The notes: generated by a model from the letters alone, not told the origin. A stretch of 54,874 nt of DNA from Bacteroidales bacterium (GCA_017540505.1 JAFYAW010000010.1:1-54874); one strand, 5' to 3'; numbered from the stretch's first letter, positions 27,006-35,902 are shown. Program-made: numbers and translations.

Positions 27006-29102
27006 TTATCGTTCCACGACAATCTTTCTGCGGAAAACGTTCTTGTCATCACATACCTTTAATATATATATACCTGAAGGAAGGGAGGAAACATCCATAA
27101 TGCAATCCGCGCTGGAGGCGGCCATCGTCTTACGGACAAGTTTTCCGGACAGGTCATACAGCTGAATGTCTGTCTTCTGTGAGAAGGAAGGAATGGAAAC
27201 ATGCAACTGATTGGAGACAGGGTTCGGATATATGATAACATCACCTCCTTGGGGGTCCTGTATGGAGGAGACAACGCTGTCGGTAATCCAGGAAAGCGTG
27301 AAGCCGCCCGCATTCAGATAGTTGTCGGTTTCAAGTATCATCATGATCTTGTTGGTGTTCACCGTAAGTGGTTCCGGAATCTGATTCCCCGAGTAGGTGG
27401 CCACCAGATTGCTGCTTTGCGAGTGAACATCATAGATGAAAAGATTGTCATTGGGGTGGATGTCCATTTCGGAAAAAGAGAGGATGATGTATTGAGCCTG
27501 GTTGGGCCAGATTCTCCAAATGCAATAACTGTTGGGTATATAGTTCAAAGAGCCACTACCGTCTGCGATGGTACCCTGATGTGTTCTGTGCAATTCATAA
27601 CTGCAATAAAAGGAAAGACTTGTCACCTCATACGAGAAGCGCCAACCCTGTCTGGTTTCCGACCCGTTGGTGTTGAATGTAACATACAGTGTATCCGTTT
27701 GAAACGTGTAATTCAACTGAGATGGCAGCTGACCGGAAAAGGATTTCAGAAGATGTCCGTTTGACGGGTGTCCGTCCCAGAAGGAGAGCGTATCCTGTCC
27801 GTCTTCCGTATCCATCATTTGCAGGGAGATGCTGATGAAATCCGCATAATCATCTGTGATGGCCATCATGCAATGGGTGTTGTTCTGGTAATGCGACGGG
27901 CCACTTCCGTCTTCTATGGTTCCCTTTGATGCTTTTACGATTTTATCCGTACAATAATAGGGGTAATTAGCATCGCCGGGGTAGCAGTTGACAATCATCT
28001 GCTGGTTGTGATAGAAGCCGCCGACGGCTGAGGAACTTTCTGAAGAGCTCAACGAATAATAGCCGTTAGAGGATCCGCCCCAGCCAAAATTGAAATGGAA
28101 AAGGTTGTCATCATTATACCCATCGCATACGAAAGCATGACCACCCTCGTCACCATGTCCTGAATAGTAAACCGGTCGGCGATTATTCAGTTCGGTTTTC
28201 AGCATTTGTTTCCACTGTGAGTTGGAATAGTTGTAACGTCCTACGATGGAAGCGTTAGGGCTGTATCCGAAATAGGTCTGCATGGCTTCTGGCACATTGT
28301 GAGAATAGGCGCCGGATCCTGTTGAGCCATACATCATGTCCACGGATGTTGCGCAATGGAAAATCAGCTTGGCCACTTCGTCATTCGGGCCAGTGAGTAC
28401 GTCTTCCATTGCCTCGTAGCAATAGTTCTGTTGTCCGAAATTCACATAAAAATCGCCATAATCCGTATGATTGGTATGGTTGCCCGTACCATGAGCGGGG
28501 TAGCGGTAATAATACATGATCATGGCCATGGCTACGGCCACGCATCCGTTGGGGGTTCTGCGACCATACGCCGCCGGAACATTGTCATCCTCTGGAGAAT
28601 ACTTGTTGTAGTACTTCGTCTGGTTCCATTTAGCTGTCAGAAGAGGTGAAACAACGACACTGTCTCCTTTTATGGCATTGCCGTTTTTGAGGGCATTCCA
28701 GCCCGGATGGACGGAACGTTCAGGATTGCTGCGTACGAAGGCTATTTCCCGAGCATACTGGTCCAGCCAGTCGAGGGCGGCAGGGGGCATGTTGTCGAAG
28801 TCCATCTGTTCGTCCAGCGAGTAGGCCAGCACCGGGCTGACGGCATCATCTGTGGCCATGACCAGGAACCCTTTGTTAAAATTCGTGATTAGCATAACTG
28901 TATCCGCCCCATTTTTATAGAATGAAGCAGAACGGACCGACACATCCCGTGTGTCAGGCGTATGTCCGTACAATTTTTGGAGAAAGGCTTTTTTCGATAG
29001 AGCAATCAGAGAATCGGGAGCAATAGGGGCGGCGTTTGTCACGAAAGAGGCTGAAAAGAGACAAACGGCCAGCAGCCAACATCTTTTACAAAATCGAATC
29101 AT
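27006..29102 (-). CDS. Secreted C10 (streptopain-like) cysteine protease with CUB-like domains and T9SS sorting signal
   Basis: The start at 29102 is chosen because AGGAGG lies about ten bases upstream and the signal peptide (MIRFCKRCWLLAVCLFSASFVTNA) then begins cleanly; an ATG at 29123 would add seven basic residues. A pro-region (LYGHTPDTRDVSV, GFLVMATDDAVSPVLAYS) matches the Spi/C10 propeptide. The catalytic Cys is about residue 187 in RRTPNGCVAVAMAMIMYYYRYP and the His about 322 in GDEGGHAFVCDGYN, with FNFGWGGSSNGYYSL after it. Two CUB-like domains follow, each beginning C-x-KGTIEDGSG or HQGTIADGSG. The last 70 residues are a type A T9SS sorting domain (YPNPVSNQLHVSIP to the C-terminus). 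It is the natural cargo for the PorW/SprE-type system coded at 43400. Confidence 0.88.
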   Translation of the reverse strand: MIRFCKRCWLLAVCLFSASFVTNAAPIAPDSLIALSKKAFLQKLYGHTPDTRDVSVRSASFYKNGADTVMLITNFNKGFLVMATDDAVSPVLAYSLDEQMDFDNMPPAALDWLDQYAREIAFVRSNPERSVHPGWNALKNGNAIKGDSVVVSPLLTAKWNQTKYYNKYSPEDDNVPAAYGRRTPNGCVAVAMAMIMYYYRYPAHGTGNHTNHTDYGDFYVNFGQQNYCYEAMEDVLTGPNDEVAKLIFHCATSVDMMYGSTGSGAYSHNVPEAMQTYFGYSPNASIVGRYNYSNSQWKQMLKTELNNRRPVYYSGHGDEGGHAFVCDGYNDDNLFHFNFGWGGSSNGYYSLSSSESSSAVGGFYHNQQMIVNCYPGDANYPYYCTDKIVKASKGTIEDGSGPSHYQNNTHCMMAITDDYADFISISLQMMDTEDGQDTLSFWDGHPSNGHLLKSFSGQLPSQLNYTFQTDTLYVTFNTNGSETRQGWRFSYEVTSLSFYCSYELHRTHQGTIADGSGSLNYIPNSYCIWRIWPNQAQYIILSFSEMDIHPNDNLFIYDVHSQSSNLVATYSGNQIPEPLTVNTNKIMMILETDNYLNAGGFTLSWITDSVVSSIQDPQGGDVIIYPNPVSNQLHVSIPSFSQKTDIQLYDLSGKLVRKTMAASSADCIMDVSSLPSGIYILKVCDDKNVFRRKIVVER

Positions 29103-29529
29103 CGAAGTCGTCCTCCTTTTCATCGCGAATCATGCTGTTTGCACTTCTCTGTAGGGAAGCTATCAGCGATCCGACCATTTTGGTTAATTCCATCAGTTGG
29201 TTACGGGAGTACTCTTTGGCATCATCCGAGAAGATGCCCAGCTTGTAGGCGATCTCGGTGAAGACGACGCATTCGCGTACGGAACTCTTGGCCATTTTGA
29301 GATAATACAGGAATTGGGTCTTATTACGGGAAGAGCCCTCTGCCATATTCAAGGCAATACTCTGCGCTGACTTCAGGAAGGAATCCCGCAGAACATTCTT
29401 ACAGTCGGCAACTTCCAAAATGAAACCTGCTGTCTCCTGATAGAGCCAGGTTATATAGTCTGTTGCCTTAGCATAAATCCTCAAGTCCTCAAACCTGAAA
29501 AAGCTCACATTGTTGTCTTGGTCATTCAT
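29086..29529 (-). CDS. Four-helix-bundle protein (S23 / 23S rRNA-intervening-sequence family)
   Basis: The start at 29529 (MNDQDNN) follows a TATCTTTG promoter. The 147-aa protein has the family pattern: FRFEDLRIYAKATDYITWLYQ, then FLKSAQSIALNMAEGSSRNKTQFLYYLKMAKSSVRECVVFTEIAYKLG, then a final helix. These small proteins were first seen in intervening sequences of 23S rRNA genes and are now common as free genes in Bacteroidota, with unknown function. Its 3' end overlaps the protease start by 17 bases and supplies the protease's AGGAGG site, so the two are one transcript. Confidence 0.85.
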   Translation of the reverse strand: MNDQDNNVSFFRFEDLRIYAKATDYITWLYQETAGFILEVADCKNVLRDSFLKSAQSIALNMAEGSSRNKTQFLYYLKMAKSSVRECVVFTEIAYKLGIFSDDAKEYSRNQLMELTKMVGSLIASLQRSANSMIRDEKEDDFDDSIL

Positions 29530-29556
29530 AACATTAATTTTAATTAAGACTGGGGA

Positions 29557-29564
29557 CAAAGATA
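29557..29564 (-). promoter_or_regulatory. -7 element TATCTTTG for the four-helix / C10 protease unit
   Basis: A minus-strand TAnnTTTG match 28 bases before the start at 29529. Confidence 0.6.
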
Positions 29565-29655
29565 ATTTTTTTTTTAAAACAACACCATTTCACATTATTT
29601 TTATTTTCACATTGACTAATCTTTGAATTGATGAAGCAAAGAGCGCATTTTTTTG

Positions 29656-29663
29656 TATTTTTG
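29656..29663 (+). promoter_or_regulatory. -7 element TATTTTTG for the M23-phoH-lpxK-punA cluster
   Basis: A plus-strand TAnnTTTG match 22 bases before the ATG at 29685. It also argues against the more upstream in-frame starts, which precede the promoter. Confidence 0.65.
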
Positions 29664-29684
29664 CGCCCAATAAAAAAATCTCGG

Positions 29685-30602
29685 ATGGGCAAATTTCAAA
29701 AATTTAAGAAGTTTTGGAGCGTTATTGTGAGCGAATGGAAGACCCGCTACCGGTTGGTTTTCTCCAACGAGGAGACCCATGAGCAGAGTTTTGTCATCAA
29801 GAAGATCACCATTCAGAAGATGGCTGTCTTTATCATTTTAGTTTCTGTTGTGCTCATCCTGTTGACGACGGTCATCATTGCGCTCACGCCTTTGCGCATG
29901 TACATTCCGGGCTATACCACCCAAAAGGATTACAAGTTGTACAAGCAGACTGCCGCACGGGTGGACTCAATGAGTCGCGTCATCCAGTACAATCAGGAAT
30001 ATATCGAGCATTTGTCCAAGATGTTTGCTGGGGATGTGCCCACGATTGGAGAGATGGACAAGGATGCCCATTCTTCCCCGCAGACCCACAGCACCGAACG
30101 GGACAAGAAGCGGATAGCTGAGACGGAAGCCATTGAAAAGGAGGCAAAACGTATTTTGGGGCGCATTCGGAAGGATGACGGTGGCGGAAGCGACAACGTT
30201 CCGGGCATTGCGCAGGCCAAGATCACAAATCTGTCCTTATACCCGCCGGCCATCGGATCCGTTGTACAAGTGTTCGATGCCACGCGCAAGCATTACGGTA
30301 TTGACATCCTTTCTGTGCAGAACAGTGTTGTATCCTGCATCGCTGACGGAGTGGTAGTCTATGCCGGTTTCACGGCAGACGACGGCTATACCATCATCGT
30401 CCAGCATCCGGGCAATCTGGTTTCCATTTACAAGCGTAATGCGGCCCTGATGAAGAAGACGGGAGCGCGTGTCCGCGCCGGCGAGGGTATCGCCAAACTC
30501 GGCAACAGCGGTTCCTCCGAAGGGAAAACCTACCATCTGCATTTCGAATTGTGGTATAACGGCTTCCCCATTAACCCCTTAAATTATTTAACCATTGAAT
30601 AA
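29685..30602 (+). CDS. M23 family metallopeptidase, membrane-anchored (murein hydrolase-like)
   Basis: A cytoplasmic N-terminus, one membrane helix (about residues 45-70, MAVFIILVSVVLILLTTVIIAL) and a coiled-coil stretch precede a C-terminal LytM/M23 domain. The metal and catalytic motifs are HYGIDIL (H203, D207) and HLHFELW (H284, H286). VSCIADGVVVYAGFTADDGYTIIVQHPGNLVSIYKR is typical of the beta-sheet core. It either cleaves peptidoglycan crosslinks or activates amidases. The first-metal Asp and both His motifs are present, so it should be active. phoH begins one base after its stop. Confidence 0.9.
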   Translation: MGKFQKFKKFWSVIVSEWKTRYRLVFSNEETHEQSFVIKKITIQKMAVFIILVSVVLILLTTVIIALTPLRMYIPGYTTQKDYKLYKQTAARVDSMSRVIQYNQEYIEHLSKMFAGDVPTIGEMDKDAHSSPQTHSTERDKKRIAETEAIEKEAKRILGRIRKDDGGGSDNVPGIAQAKITNLSLYPPAIGSVVQVFDATRKHYGIDILSVQNSVVSCIADGVVVYAGFTADDGYTIIVQHPGNLVSIYKRNAALMKKTGARVRAGEGIAKLGNSGSSEGKTYHLHFELWYNGFPINPLNYLTIE

Positions 30603-30603
30603 T

Positions 30604-31629
30604 ATGGAAAAAATCATCCCTATAGAACCCGACAACGTAGTGGGTCTTTATGGCAGCCAGAATGCTAATATTGACCTGCTGTCGCACATTTTCACCAAAC
30701 TCAAGATCATTGCCAGAGGCAACGAGATCAAGGTTATGGGTGAGGAGCATGAGGTGTTGCTCTTTGAGGAACGGATACAGCTGTTGCAGAAACATTTGGA
30801 AGAGTTCGGCAGGCTTACGGAGACGGATATCCTCAACATTACAGCCTTGGAGGACGACAGTTTTTACCGCCTTGACAGTGGTGACAGCAACGTTATTGTG
30901 CATGGGCGGGAGGGCAAGCTCATCAAGGCTATCACACCCAACCAGAAGAAGATGGTGGCGAGTGCCGCCAAGAACGACATGGTCTTCATCATCGGGCCGG
31001 CGGGTACTGGCAAGACATATACGGCCGTGGCTTTGGCCGTGCGGGCTTTGAAGAACAAGCAGATCAAACGCATCATCCTTACCCGTCCCGCGGTGGAGGC
31101 GGGCGAGAATCTCGGATTTCTCCCCGGGGACCTGCGCGACAAGCTTGACCCGTATCTGCAGCCGCTTTACGACGCCCTTTGGGATATGATGCCCATGCAG
31201 AAGCTCATGTCGTACATGGAGGACAAGGTGATAGAAATCGCCCCGTTGGCCTTCATGCGCGGGCGCACGCTGGACAACGCCTACGTTATCCTTGACGAGG
31301 CCCAGAACGCCACCTCGTTGCAGTTGAAGATGTTTCTCACCCGTATGGGGAAAAACGCCAAGTTCTTCATTACCGGTGATATTACCCAGATAGACCTGCC
31401 TAAGAACCAGCAGTCGGGACTGATACAGGCCGACCGCATTTTGAGTTCCATTCCGGGCATTGATTTCATCTACATGGACACCAAGGATGTGGTGCGTCAT
31501 CATTTAGTCACCAAGATCATCAACCGTTACGAAGCCTACGAGAACCATCTTGCCGAATTGGCCAAAGAGCGTAAGGAGGGCAAGTTGAAAGCGCAGGCCG
31601 AGGTTGCAACCGAACTGGACCATGAGTAG
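30604..31629 (+). CDS. PhoH-like ATPase
   Basis: Starts at the ATG directly after the M23 stop; a TTG three codons earlier is less likely. An N-terminal KH-like segment leads to the ATPase domain with Walker A GPAGTGKT (about 131-138) and Walker B VILDEAQNAT. TRPAVEAGENLGFLPGDLRDKLDPYLQPLYDAL and GDITQIDLP are diagnostic of PhoH. These RNA-linked ATPases, often beside ybeY in other phyla, are thought to act in RNA processing. Here ybeY is not adjacent. It overlaps lpxK by eight bases. Confidence 0.93.
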   Translation: MEKIIPIEPDNVVGLYGSQNANIDLLSHIFTKLKIIARGNEIKVMGEEHEVLLFEERIQLLQKHLEEFGRLTETDILNITALEDDSFYRLDSGDSNVIVHGREGKLIKAITPNQKKMVASAAKNDMVFIIGPAGTGKTYTAVALAVRALKNKQIKRIILTRPAVEAGENLGFLPGDLRDKLDPYLQPLYDALWDMMPMQKLMSYMEDKVIEIAPLAFMRGRTLDNAYVILDEAQNATSLQLKMFLTRMGKNAKFFITGDITQIDLPKNQQSGLIQADRILSSIPGIDFIYMDTKDVVRHHLVTKIINRYEAYENHLAELAKERKEGKLKAQAEVATELDHE

Positions 31630-32710
31630 GCCTTTCAAGATGCGACGACTGTTGGTGCCGGCGGGATGGCTTTTCGGCAACATCGCCCGATTGCGCCGAT
31701 GGGCTTATCACAAAGGTATCATCCGTTCCTACAAGGCGGAGATTCCGGTGATTTGCGTTGGCAACATCGCCATCGGAGGTACGGGCAAGACGCCGCACGC
31801 CTCTTTCATCACACGATGCTTGAGCCGATTTGCGCACGTGGCCATGTTGAGTCGGGGGTACGGACGGAAATCCAAAGGGTACGTTCTGGCCAATACCACG
31901 CCATCAGCGGCTCTGAACGCCAATCTGATTGGGGATGAGCCGCTTCTGCTGCACCAGCGTTTCCCGGCATTGCCGTTGGCGGTGGCCGAGGACCGCGAGG
32001 AGGGAATCTGCCGTCTTCTCACCTATGCGCCTGATACTGATGTTATTGTGATGGACGACGCCTACCAGCATTTGTCGGTTACCCCGTCGCTGCGCATCAT
32101 CCTGACCGAATATGCCCGTCCCTACTTCCGAGACTATCCCTTGCCAGCGGGACGGTTGCGTGAGTTTCCCGATGCTGTGCGCGATGCCGATTTGGTGCTG
32201 GTCACCAAGGTGCCGGACGAGGCTGCATCCGTTGATCGGGACTTCTGGCGGCAGCAGCTGGGACTTGCCCCGCACCAGCCGCTCTTTTTCACACGATACA
32301 CGTACGCGACGCCGGAGCCTGTCACGGAACAGGCTTGCAATATCACTCTAACGCCAGAATCCAATATCGTACTGCTTACGGGAATCGCCAATCCTTCACC
32401 ACTTTACGAACATCTACGACAGCAGTTCCATCGCATACAGCATGTGCGTTTTCCGGATCATCATAACTATTCCGAAAACGATATACATCATATTAGGGAA
32501 TCCTTTTTCCAAAAAAATGCCGAGCAGCCTGTTCTTTTTACTACGGAGAAAGACTGGATGCGGCTGCAAACAGAGCGTTTGAAAAAAAACGTATCTTTGC
32601 TCCCTGTTTTCATTCTACCCATTGAAGTGGGATTCGTGTTTGAAAACGACCGACAAGAATTCATTAACATCCTTGAGCATCATGTCAGAAGATCAGAAGA
32701 AAAGAATTGA
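31622..32710 (+). CDS. lpxK: Tetraacyldisaccharide 4'-kinase
   Basis: LpxK phosphorylates the 4' position of the lipid A disaccharide at the inner-membrane face. Start ATGAGTAGG overlaps the phoH stop. The Walker-type loop is GGTGKT (52-57, in GNIAIGGTGKTPHASF). LSRGYGRKSKGYVLA, IGDEPLLLHQRFP, VIVMDDAYQHLSVTPSLRIILTEYARPYF, and LPAGRLREFPDAVRDADLVLVTK are all typical. The length of 362 aa is normal. It belongs with waaA (3853) and the lptG-like gene (12946). The last 29 bases overlap punA. Confidence 0.95.
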   Translation: MSRPFKMRRLLVPAGWLFGNIARLRRWAYHKGIIRSYKAEIPVICVGNIAIGGTGKTPHASFITRCLSRFAHVAMLSRGYGRKSKGYVLANTTPSAALNANLIGDEPLLLHQRFPALPLAVAEDREEGICRLLTYAPDTDVIVMDDAYQHLSVTPSLRIILTEYARPYFRDYPLPAGRLREFPDAVRDADLVLVTKVPDEAASVDRDFWRQQLGLAPHQPLFFTRYTYATPEPVTEQACNITLTPESNIVLLTGIANPSPLYEHLRQQFHRIQHVRFPDHHNYSENDIHHIRESFFQKNAEQPVLFTTEKDWMRLQTERLKKNVSLLPVFILPIEVGFVFENDRQEFINILEHHVRRSEEKN

Positions 32711-33506
32711 AGAAACCGTCCAATATTTGAACCAGCGCAAGCCCAATGCGCCGAAAATCGCCATCGTTTTAGGCTCTGGTTTAGGAGGCCTTACCAAACA
32801 GATTGATGTTTTGGACGAAATCCCATATACGGACATTCCCAATTTCCCGGTTTCCACCGTCAAAGGGCACAAGGGCACCCTCATTTTCGGAAAGTTAAAT
32901 GGTATTGACGTTGTGGTGCTCAACGGGCGTTTCCACTACTATGAAGGCTATTCGATGGACACGGTAACCTATCCGCAGCAGGTGTTCTGCGGTCTTGGTG
33001 TCAAGACCATCATCCTGTCGAATGCTGCCGGCGGCATGAACCCGACCTTCACCGAGGGGGACATCATGATTATCCGTGACCACATCAACTTCTTTGGCAC
33101 CAATCCACTCATCGGGCCCAATGACGACACGCTTGGGGAGCGTTTCCCTAACATGAGCGAGGTCTATTCCCACAAGCTCATCCATCTGGCGCGGCAGAAA
33201 GCCAAAGTGCTGAATATACATCTGCAGGAGGGTGTTTACCTGGGTGTTTCTGGTCCTTGTTTCGAGACCCCTGCCGAGTATCGGGCCTACCATATTTTAG
33301 GCGCTGATGCCGTGGGCATGTCCACGGTGCCGGAAGCCATCGTGGCCCATTACCGTGGTATGGAGATATTCGCCTTGTCGGTCATCACCGACCTTGGTGT
33401 GGTGGGTAAGATCATGAATGCTTCGCACGAAGAGGTGCTGGCCGCCGCCAATGCCGCCGAGCCGAAAATGGTGCAGCTGATCTGTGCCATGCTGCCGGAA
33501 ATGTAG
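32682..33506 (+). CDS. punA: Purine nucleoside phosphorylase (trimeric type)
   Basis: Splits inosine and guanosine with phosphate to base and ribose 1-phosphate. The start ATG at 32682 lies within the end of lpxK. Motifs: VLGSGLGGLTKQ, the phosphate-binding GRFHYYEGY, LSNAAGGMNPTFTEGDIMIIRDHINF, SGPCFETPAEYRAYHILGADAVGMSTVPE and VITDLGVVG. The 274-aa length and motifs fit the low-molecular-mass trimeric class that prefers 6-oxopurines. Confidence 0.95.
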   Translation: MSEDQKKRIEETVQYLNQRKPNAPKIAIVLGSGLGGLTKQIDVLDEIPYTDIPNFPVSTVKGHKGTLIFGKLNGIDVVVLNGRFHYYEGYSMDTVTYPQQVFCGLGVKTIILSNAAGGMNPTFTEGDIMIIRDHINFFGTNPLIGPNDDTLGERFPNMSEVYSHKLIHLARQKAKVLNIHLQEGVYLGVSGPCFETPAEYRAYHILGADAVGMSTVPEAIVAHYRGMEIFALSVITDLGVVGKIMNASHEEVLAAANAAEPKMVQLICAMLPEM

Positions 33507-33524
33507 TGTTGGAATCCTTCCGAA

Positions 33525-33941
33525 TCAATTGAACACTCGCAATTTCATCCCGTCGTAGCGGGTTTTGTACATCCGGGCGGGCCATTTGGCCGGGCCGGAA
33601 AGGACGTTGCCATCCAGGATGTTGAAGGTGGAGCCGCACAGCGAATCCACCAGTCGCAGTCCATCCGGAGCCACATAAAGCCACGATGTCGGTTCCTCAT
33701 AATCGAACGAGCAGGCCCGGTCGTAGGCTAAGAATGTCCATTCATCCAGGCGATATACGATAATCCCGTTCACGCCGCCGGTGAAATACTCGTATCCGCC
33801 GTATGTGTTGAGGCGATAGTACATCACATCATTGGGATATATTGTGAAATCCACCGCCACATTGGGGATGGTGGGGTGATTGTAATAATTACATCCCACC
33901 AGAGAAAAGATCAGGGCAAGTACAAGCAAGTTTTTTTTCAT
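33525..33941 (-). CDS. Hypothetical lipoprotein (138 aa)
   Basis: Lipoprotein signal MKKNLLVLALIFSLVGC with Cys17 as the lipidation site. The mature part is rich in Tyr and Trp in strand-like pieces (AVDFTIYPNDVMYYRLNTYGGYEYFTGGVNGIIVYRLDEWTFLAYDRACSFDYEEP), followed by SLCGSTFNILDGNVLSGPAKWP, which resembles the pattern of Rieske-like lipoproteins I recall from Bacteroidota. I see only one clear Cys-His-like motif, so no cluster binding is claimed. It lies three bases downstream of the steroid-reductase-like gene. Confidence 0.6.
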   Translation of the reverse strand: MKKNLLVLALIFSLVGCNYYNHPTIPNVAVDFTIYPNDVMYYRLNTYGGYEYFTGGVNGIIVYRLDEWTFLAYDRACSFDYEEPTSWLYVAPDGLRLVDSLCGSTFNILDGNVLSGPAKWPARMYKTRYDGMKLRVFN

Positions 33942-33944
33942 CTT

Positions 33945-34733
33945 CTAATAAATCCAAGGGAAAATCTTGTAGCGTTTCAACGAAGTGAATTCTTCGCCGA
34001 AGAACTGTGTATAACGGCTGTACACCTCTTTGGAGCGCGGGATGATGTTGGCGCATGTCCACAGCAGGAACACGAAGCCGGACATTGACCAGGTGAGGAT
34101 GGCAAAGCCGAGCCATTCGAGAATTTCGCCGAAATAGTTGGCGGAGCTGATGCGCGTGAAGGGCCATCCTTTGGGAAGGTAGTAGTTGTTGTCCATGTCA
34201 TCCTTCCGGAGATTGCGGATGATGCGGTCGGCGTAGATGTTCACCACCATGCCGAAGAGGAAGATCATCGTGCCGATAATGAATTGAGGCGACCAGAACC
34301 AGGAAATCGGGTATGCGTCAACGGCGGAGAAATAGAAGAGCCAACCGCCCTGCATGATGGCGTTGAACGTGTTGAACACAAAGCCGATGATGATGATGGA
34401 GATGGGCATCTTGCTTTGGCCTTTCATCAGTAAGGGGAAGATAAACGACCGTTGGAAATAGTGGAATTCGAAGAAGATGAACATCACACAAGTGACGATA
34501 TTGAATGGCCGGATGTTGTAATACAGTGAGATGAAATAGAGCACCAGCATCGTGAAGAACACGGGGGATTCCATGATAAACCATCCGAGATTGCTTCTTA
34601 CGGAAACGCCCCACCGGCTGTTGAATGTCATGCCGTACGCGGCTGTCTTAAACTGGAGGACCACAAAGACGACCACGCCCAGGATGGACATCACGATGAG
34701 CAGATAGTGGTAAAACTGTGCGAAAAATTCCAT
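33945..34733 (-). CDS. Steroid 5-alpha-reductase (3-oxo-5-alpha-steroid 4-dehydrogenase) family membrane enzyme
   Basis: A 262-aa protein with six or seven membrane helices. Motifs line up with animal SRD5A enzymes: WFIMESPVF holds Glu55, which matches the catalytic Glu of SRD5A2 (E57). FEFHYFQRSFIFPLLMKG holds Tyr92, which matches its partner Tyr (Y91). The C-terminus carries FTRISSANYFGEILEWLGFAIL, IPRSKEVYSRYTQFFGEEF and KRYKIFPWIY, the NADPH-binding signature of the family. The reaction would be NADPH-dependent reduction of a C4-C5 double bond in a 3-oxo-steroid or similar enone lipid. The natural substrate here is unknown. Confidence 0.85.
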   Translation of the reverse strand: MEFFAQFYHYLLIVMSILGVVVFVVLQFKTAAYGMTFNSRWGVSVRSNLGWFIMESPVFFTMLVLYFISLYYNIRPFNIVTCVMFIFFEFHYFQRSFIFPLLMKGQSKMPISIIIIGFVFNTFNAIMQGGWLFYFSAVDAYPISWFWSPQFIIGTMIFLFGMVVNIYADRIIRNLRKDDMDNNYYLPKGWPFTRISSANYFGEILEWLGFAILTWSMSGFVFLLWTCANIIPRSKEVYSRYTQFFGEEFTSLKRYKIFPWIY

Positions 34734-34756
34734 ACAACTAATATTATGTGTTAAGG

Positions 34757-35767
34757 TTAAACAAACTTTTCGCCGTCGAAAACCTTCTTGCGTTTGAAAT
34801 AATGCAGGAAAACGACGGATTTCTGATAGGTGTCGGAGTAGGCCAGTTTGGGCATCGTGTTGCGTTTGGCCTTGCAGTAGTTGTAGTTCTTGTAAAATGC
34901 CGCCATCGCTTTGAAGACGGCGGTGAAATCTTTGAAGTGGCCTTGCAGCAGGAAGGAACCGGCCGCCATGATGTCGAGGAAGAAGCGGGCCACGAAGGTG
35001 GGGACTAGGCGTTCGTCGGGCAGGTTCTTGAGGAGCAGGAACAGGTTGTTGCGGAAGTTGAGGAACGTCTTATAGGAGTTCTGTTTCGGCAGGGTGCCGC
35101 CGCCGATGTGGTAAACCACGGACTGCGGGCAGCATTTTATCTTGTAGCCGGCGTTCTTGATGCGCCAGCAGAAGTCTATTTCCTCCATGTGGGCGAAGAA
35201 GTCGTCATCGAGGCCGCCCATGACGCGATATACATCGCTGCGGACGAAGAGTGCGGCACCCGTGGCCCAGAAGACGTCGATGTCGGAATCGTATTGTCCG
35301 TGGTCCTCCTCCACATTTCCGAACACGCGCCCCCGGCAGAAGGGGTAGCCGTATTTGTCCACAAAGCCGCCGGCGGCACCGGCATACTCGAAGGAATCCC
35401 GCTGGTTGAAGGATCGCAACTTAGGCTGCACGGCTGCGATTTTGTCGTTGGCGTCCATCATCTCAATAATGGGTTCCACCCAGTGCTCCGTCACCTCGAT
35501 GTCGGAGTTGAGCAGACAGTAGTACTGGGCTTCCACCTGTTGCAGGGCTACGTTGTATCCGCGGGCGAAGCCCTCGTTGCGTCCGTTTTCGATGATGCGG
35601 ACCGAAGGATACTGTTCGCGGAGGAAGGGCACGGAATCGTCGGTGGAGGCGTTGTCGGCCACCACAAGTTCGGCATAATCCGGCATATAGCGCAGCAGCG
35701 TGGGCAGGAAGCGTTCCAGATAGCGTTTCCCGTTCCAGTTCAAGATTACGATGGCGAGTTTGGTCAT
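34757..35767 (-). CDS. Glycosyltransferase family 2 protein
   Basis: GT-A fold enzyme of 336 aa: VILNWNGKRYLERFLPTLLRY, VVADNASTDDSVPFL, the metal/nucleotide motif NSDIEVTEHW, then FWATGAALFVRSDVYRVMGGLDDDFFAHMEEIDFCWRI. That last block is typical of rhamnosyl- and related transferases that make polysaccharides or glycan side chains. A C-terminal helical part (LFLLLKNLPDERL onward) may contact the membrane. The acceptor cannot be told. It is a single gene with its own promoter at 35791. Confidence 0.9.
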   Translation of the reverse strand: MTKLAIVILNWNGKRYLERFLPTLLRYMPDYAELVVADNASTDDSVPFLREQYPSVRIIENGRNEGFARGYNVALQQVEAQYYCLLNSDIEVTEHWVEPIIEMMDANDKIAAVQPKLRSFNQRDSFEYAGAAGGFVDKYGYPFCRGRVFGNVEEDHGQYDSDIDVFWATGAALFVRSDVYRVMGGLDDDFFAHMEEIDFCWRIKNAGYKIKCCPQSVVYHIGGGTLPKQNSYKTFLNFRNNLFLLLKNLPDERLVPTFVARFFLDIMAAGSFLLQGHFKDFTAVFKAMAAFYKNYNYCKAKRNTMPKLAYSDTYQKSVVFLHYFKRKKVFDGEKFV

Positions 35768-35790
35768 AGGCGCACTTGTTCAAAAGAGTG

Positions 35791-35798
35791 CAAAGATA
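35791..35798 (-). promoter_or_regulatory. -7 element TATCTTTG for the GT2 gene
   Basis: A minus-strand TAnnTTTG match 24 bases before the ATG. Confidence 0.65.
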
Positions 35799-35894
35799 CG
35801 AAATTTTTTTGATTAAAAAACGTCCATTCACCGACCTCTATAACCCCATGAAAAATAATTGTGAGCTGGGATTCCATCATATTAAAAAAAATGC

Positions 35895-35902
35895 TACCTT
35901 TG
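35895..35902 (+). promoter_or_regulatory. -7 element TACCTTTG for rpsO
   Basis: A plus-strand TAnnTTTG match 49 bases before the rpsO ATG. The leader could hold S15 autoregulatory structure, but I cannot define one. Confidence 0.65.

Noticed and set aside
30571-31503. Minus-strand open frame opposite phoH
   Set aside because: Fully covered by phoH, with no motif of its own.
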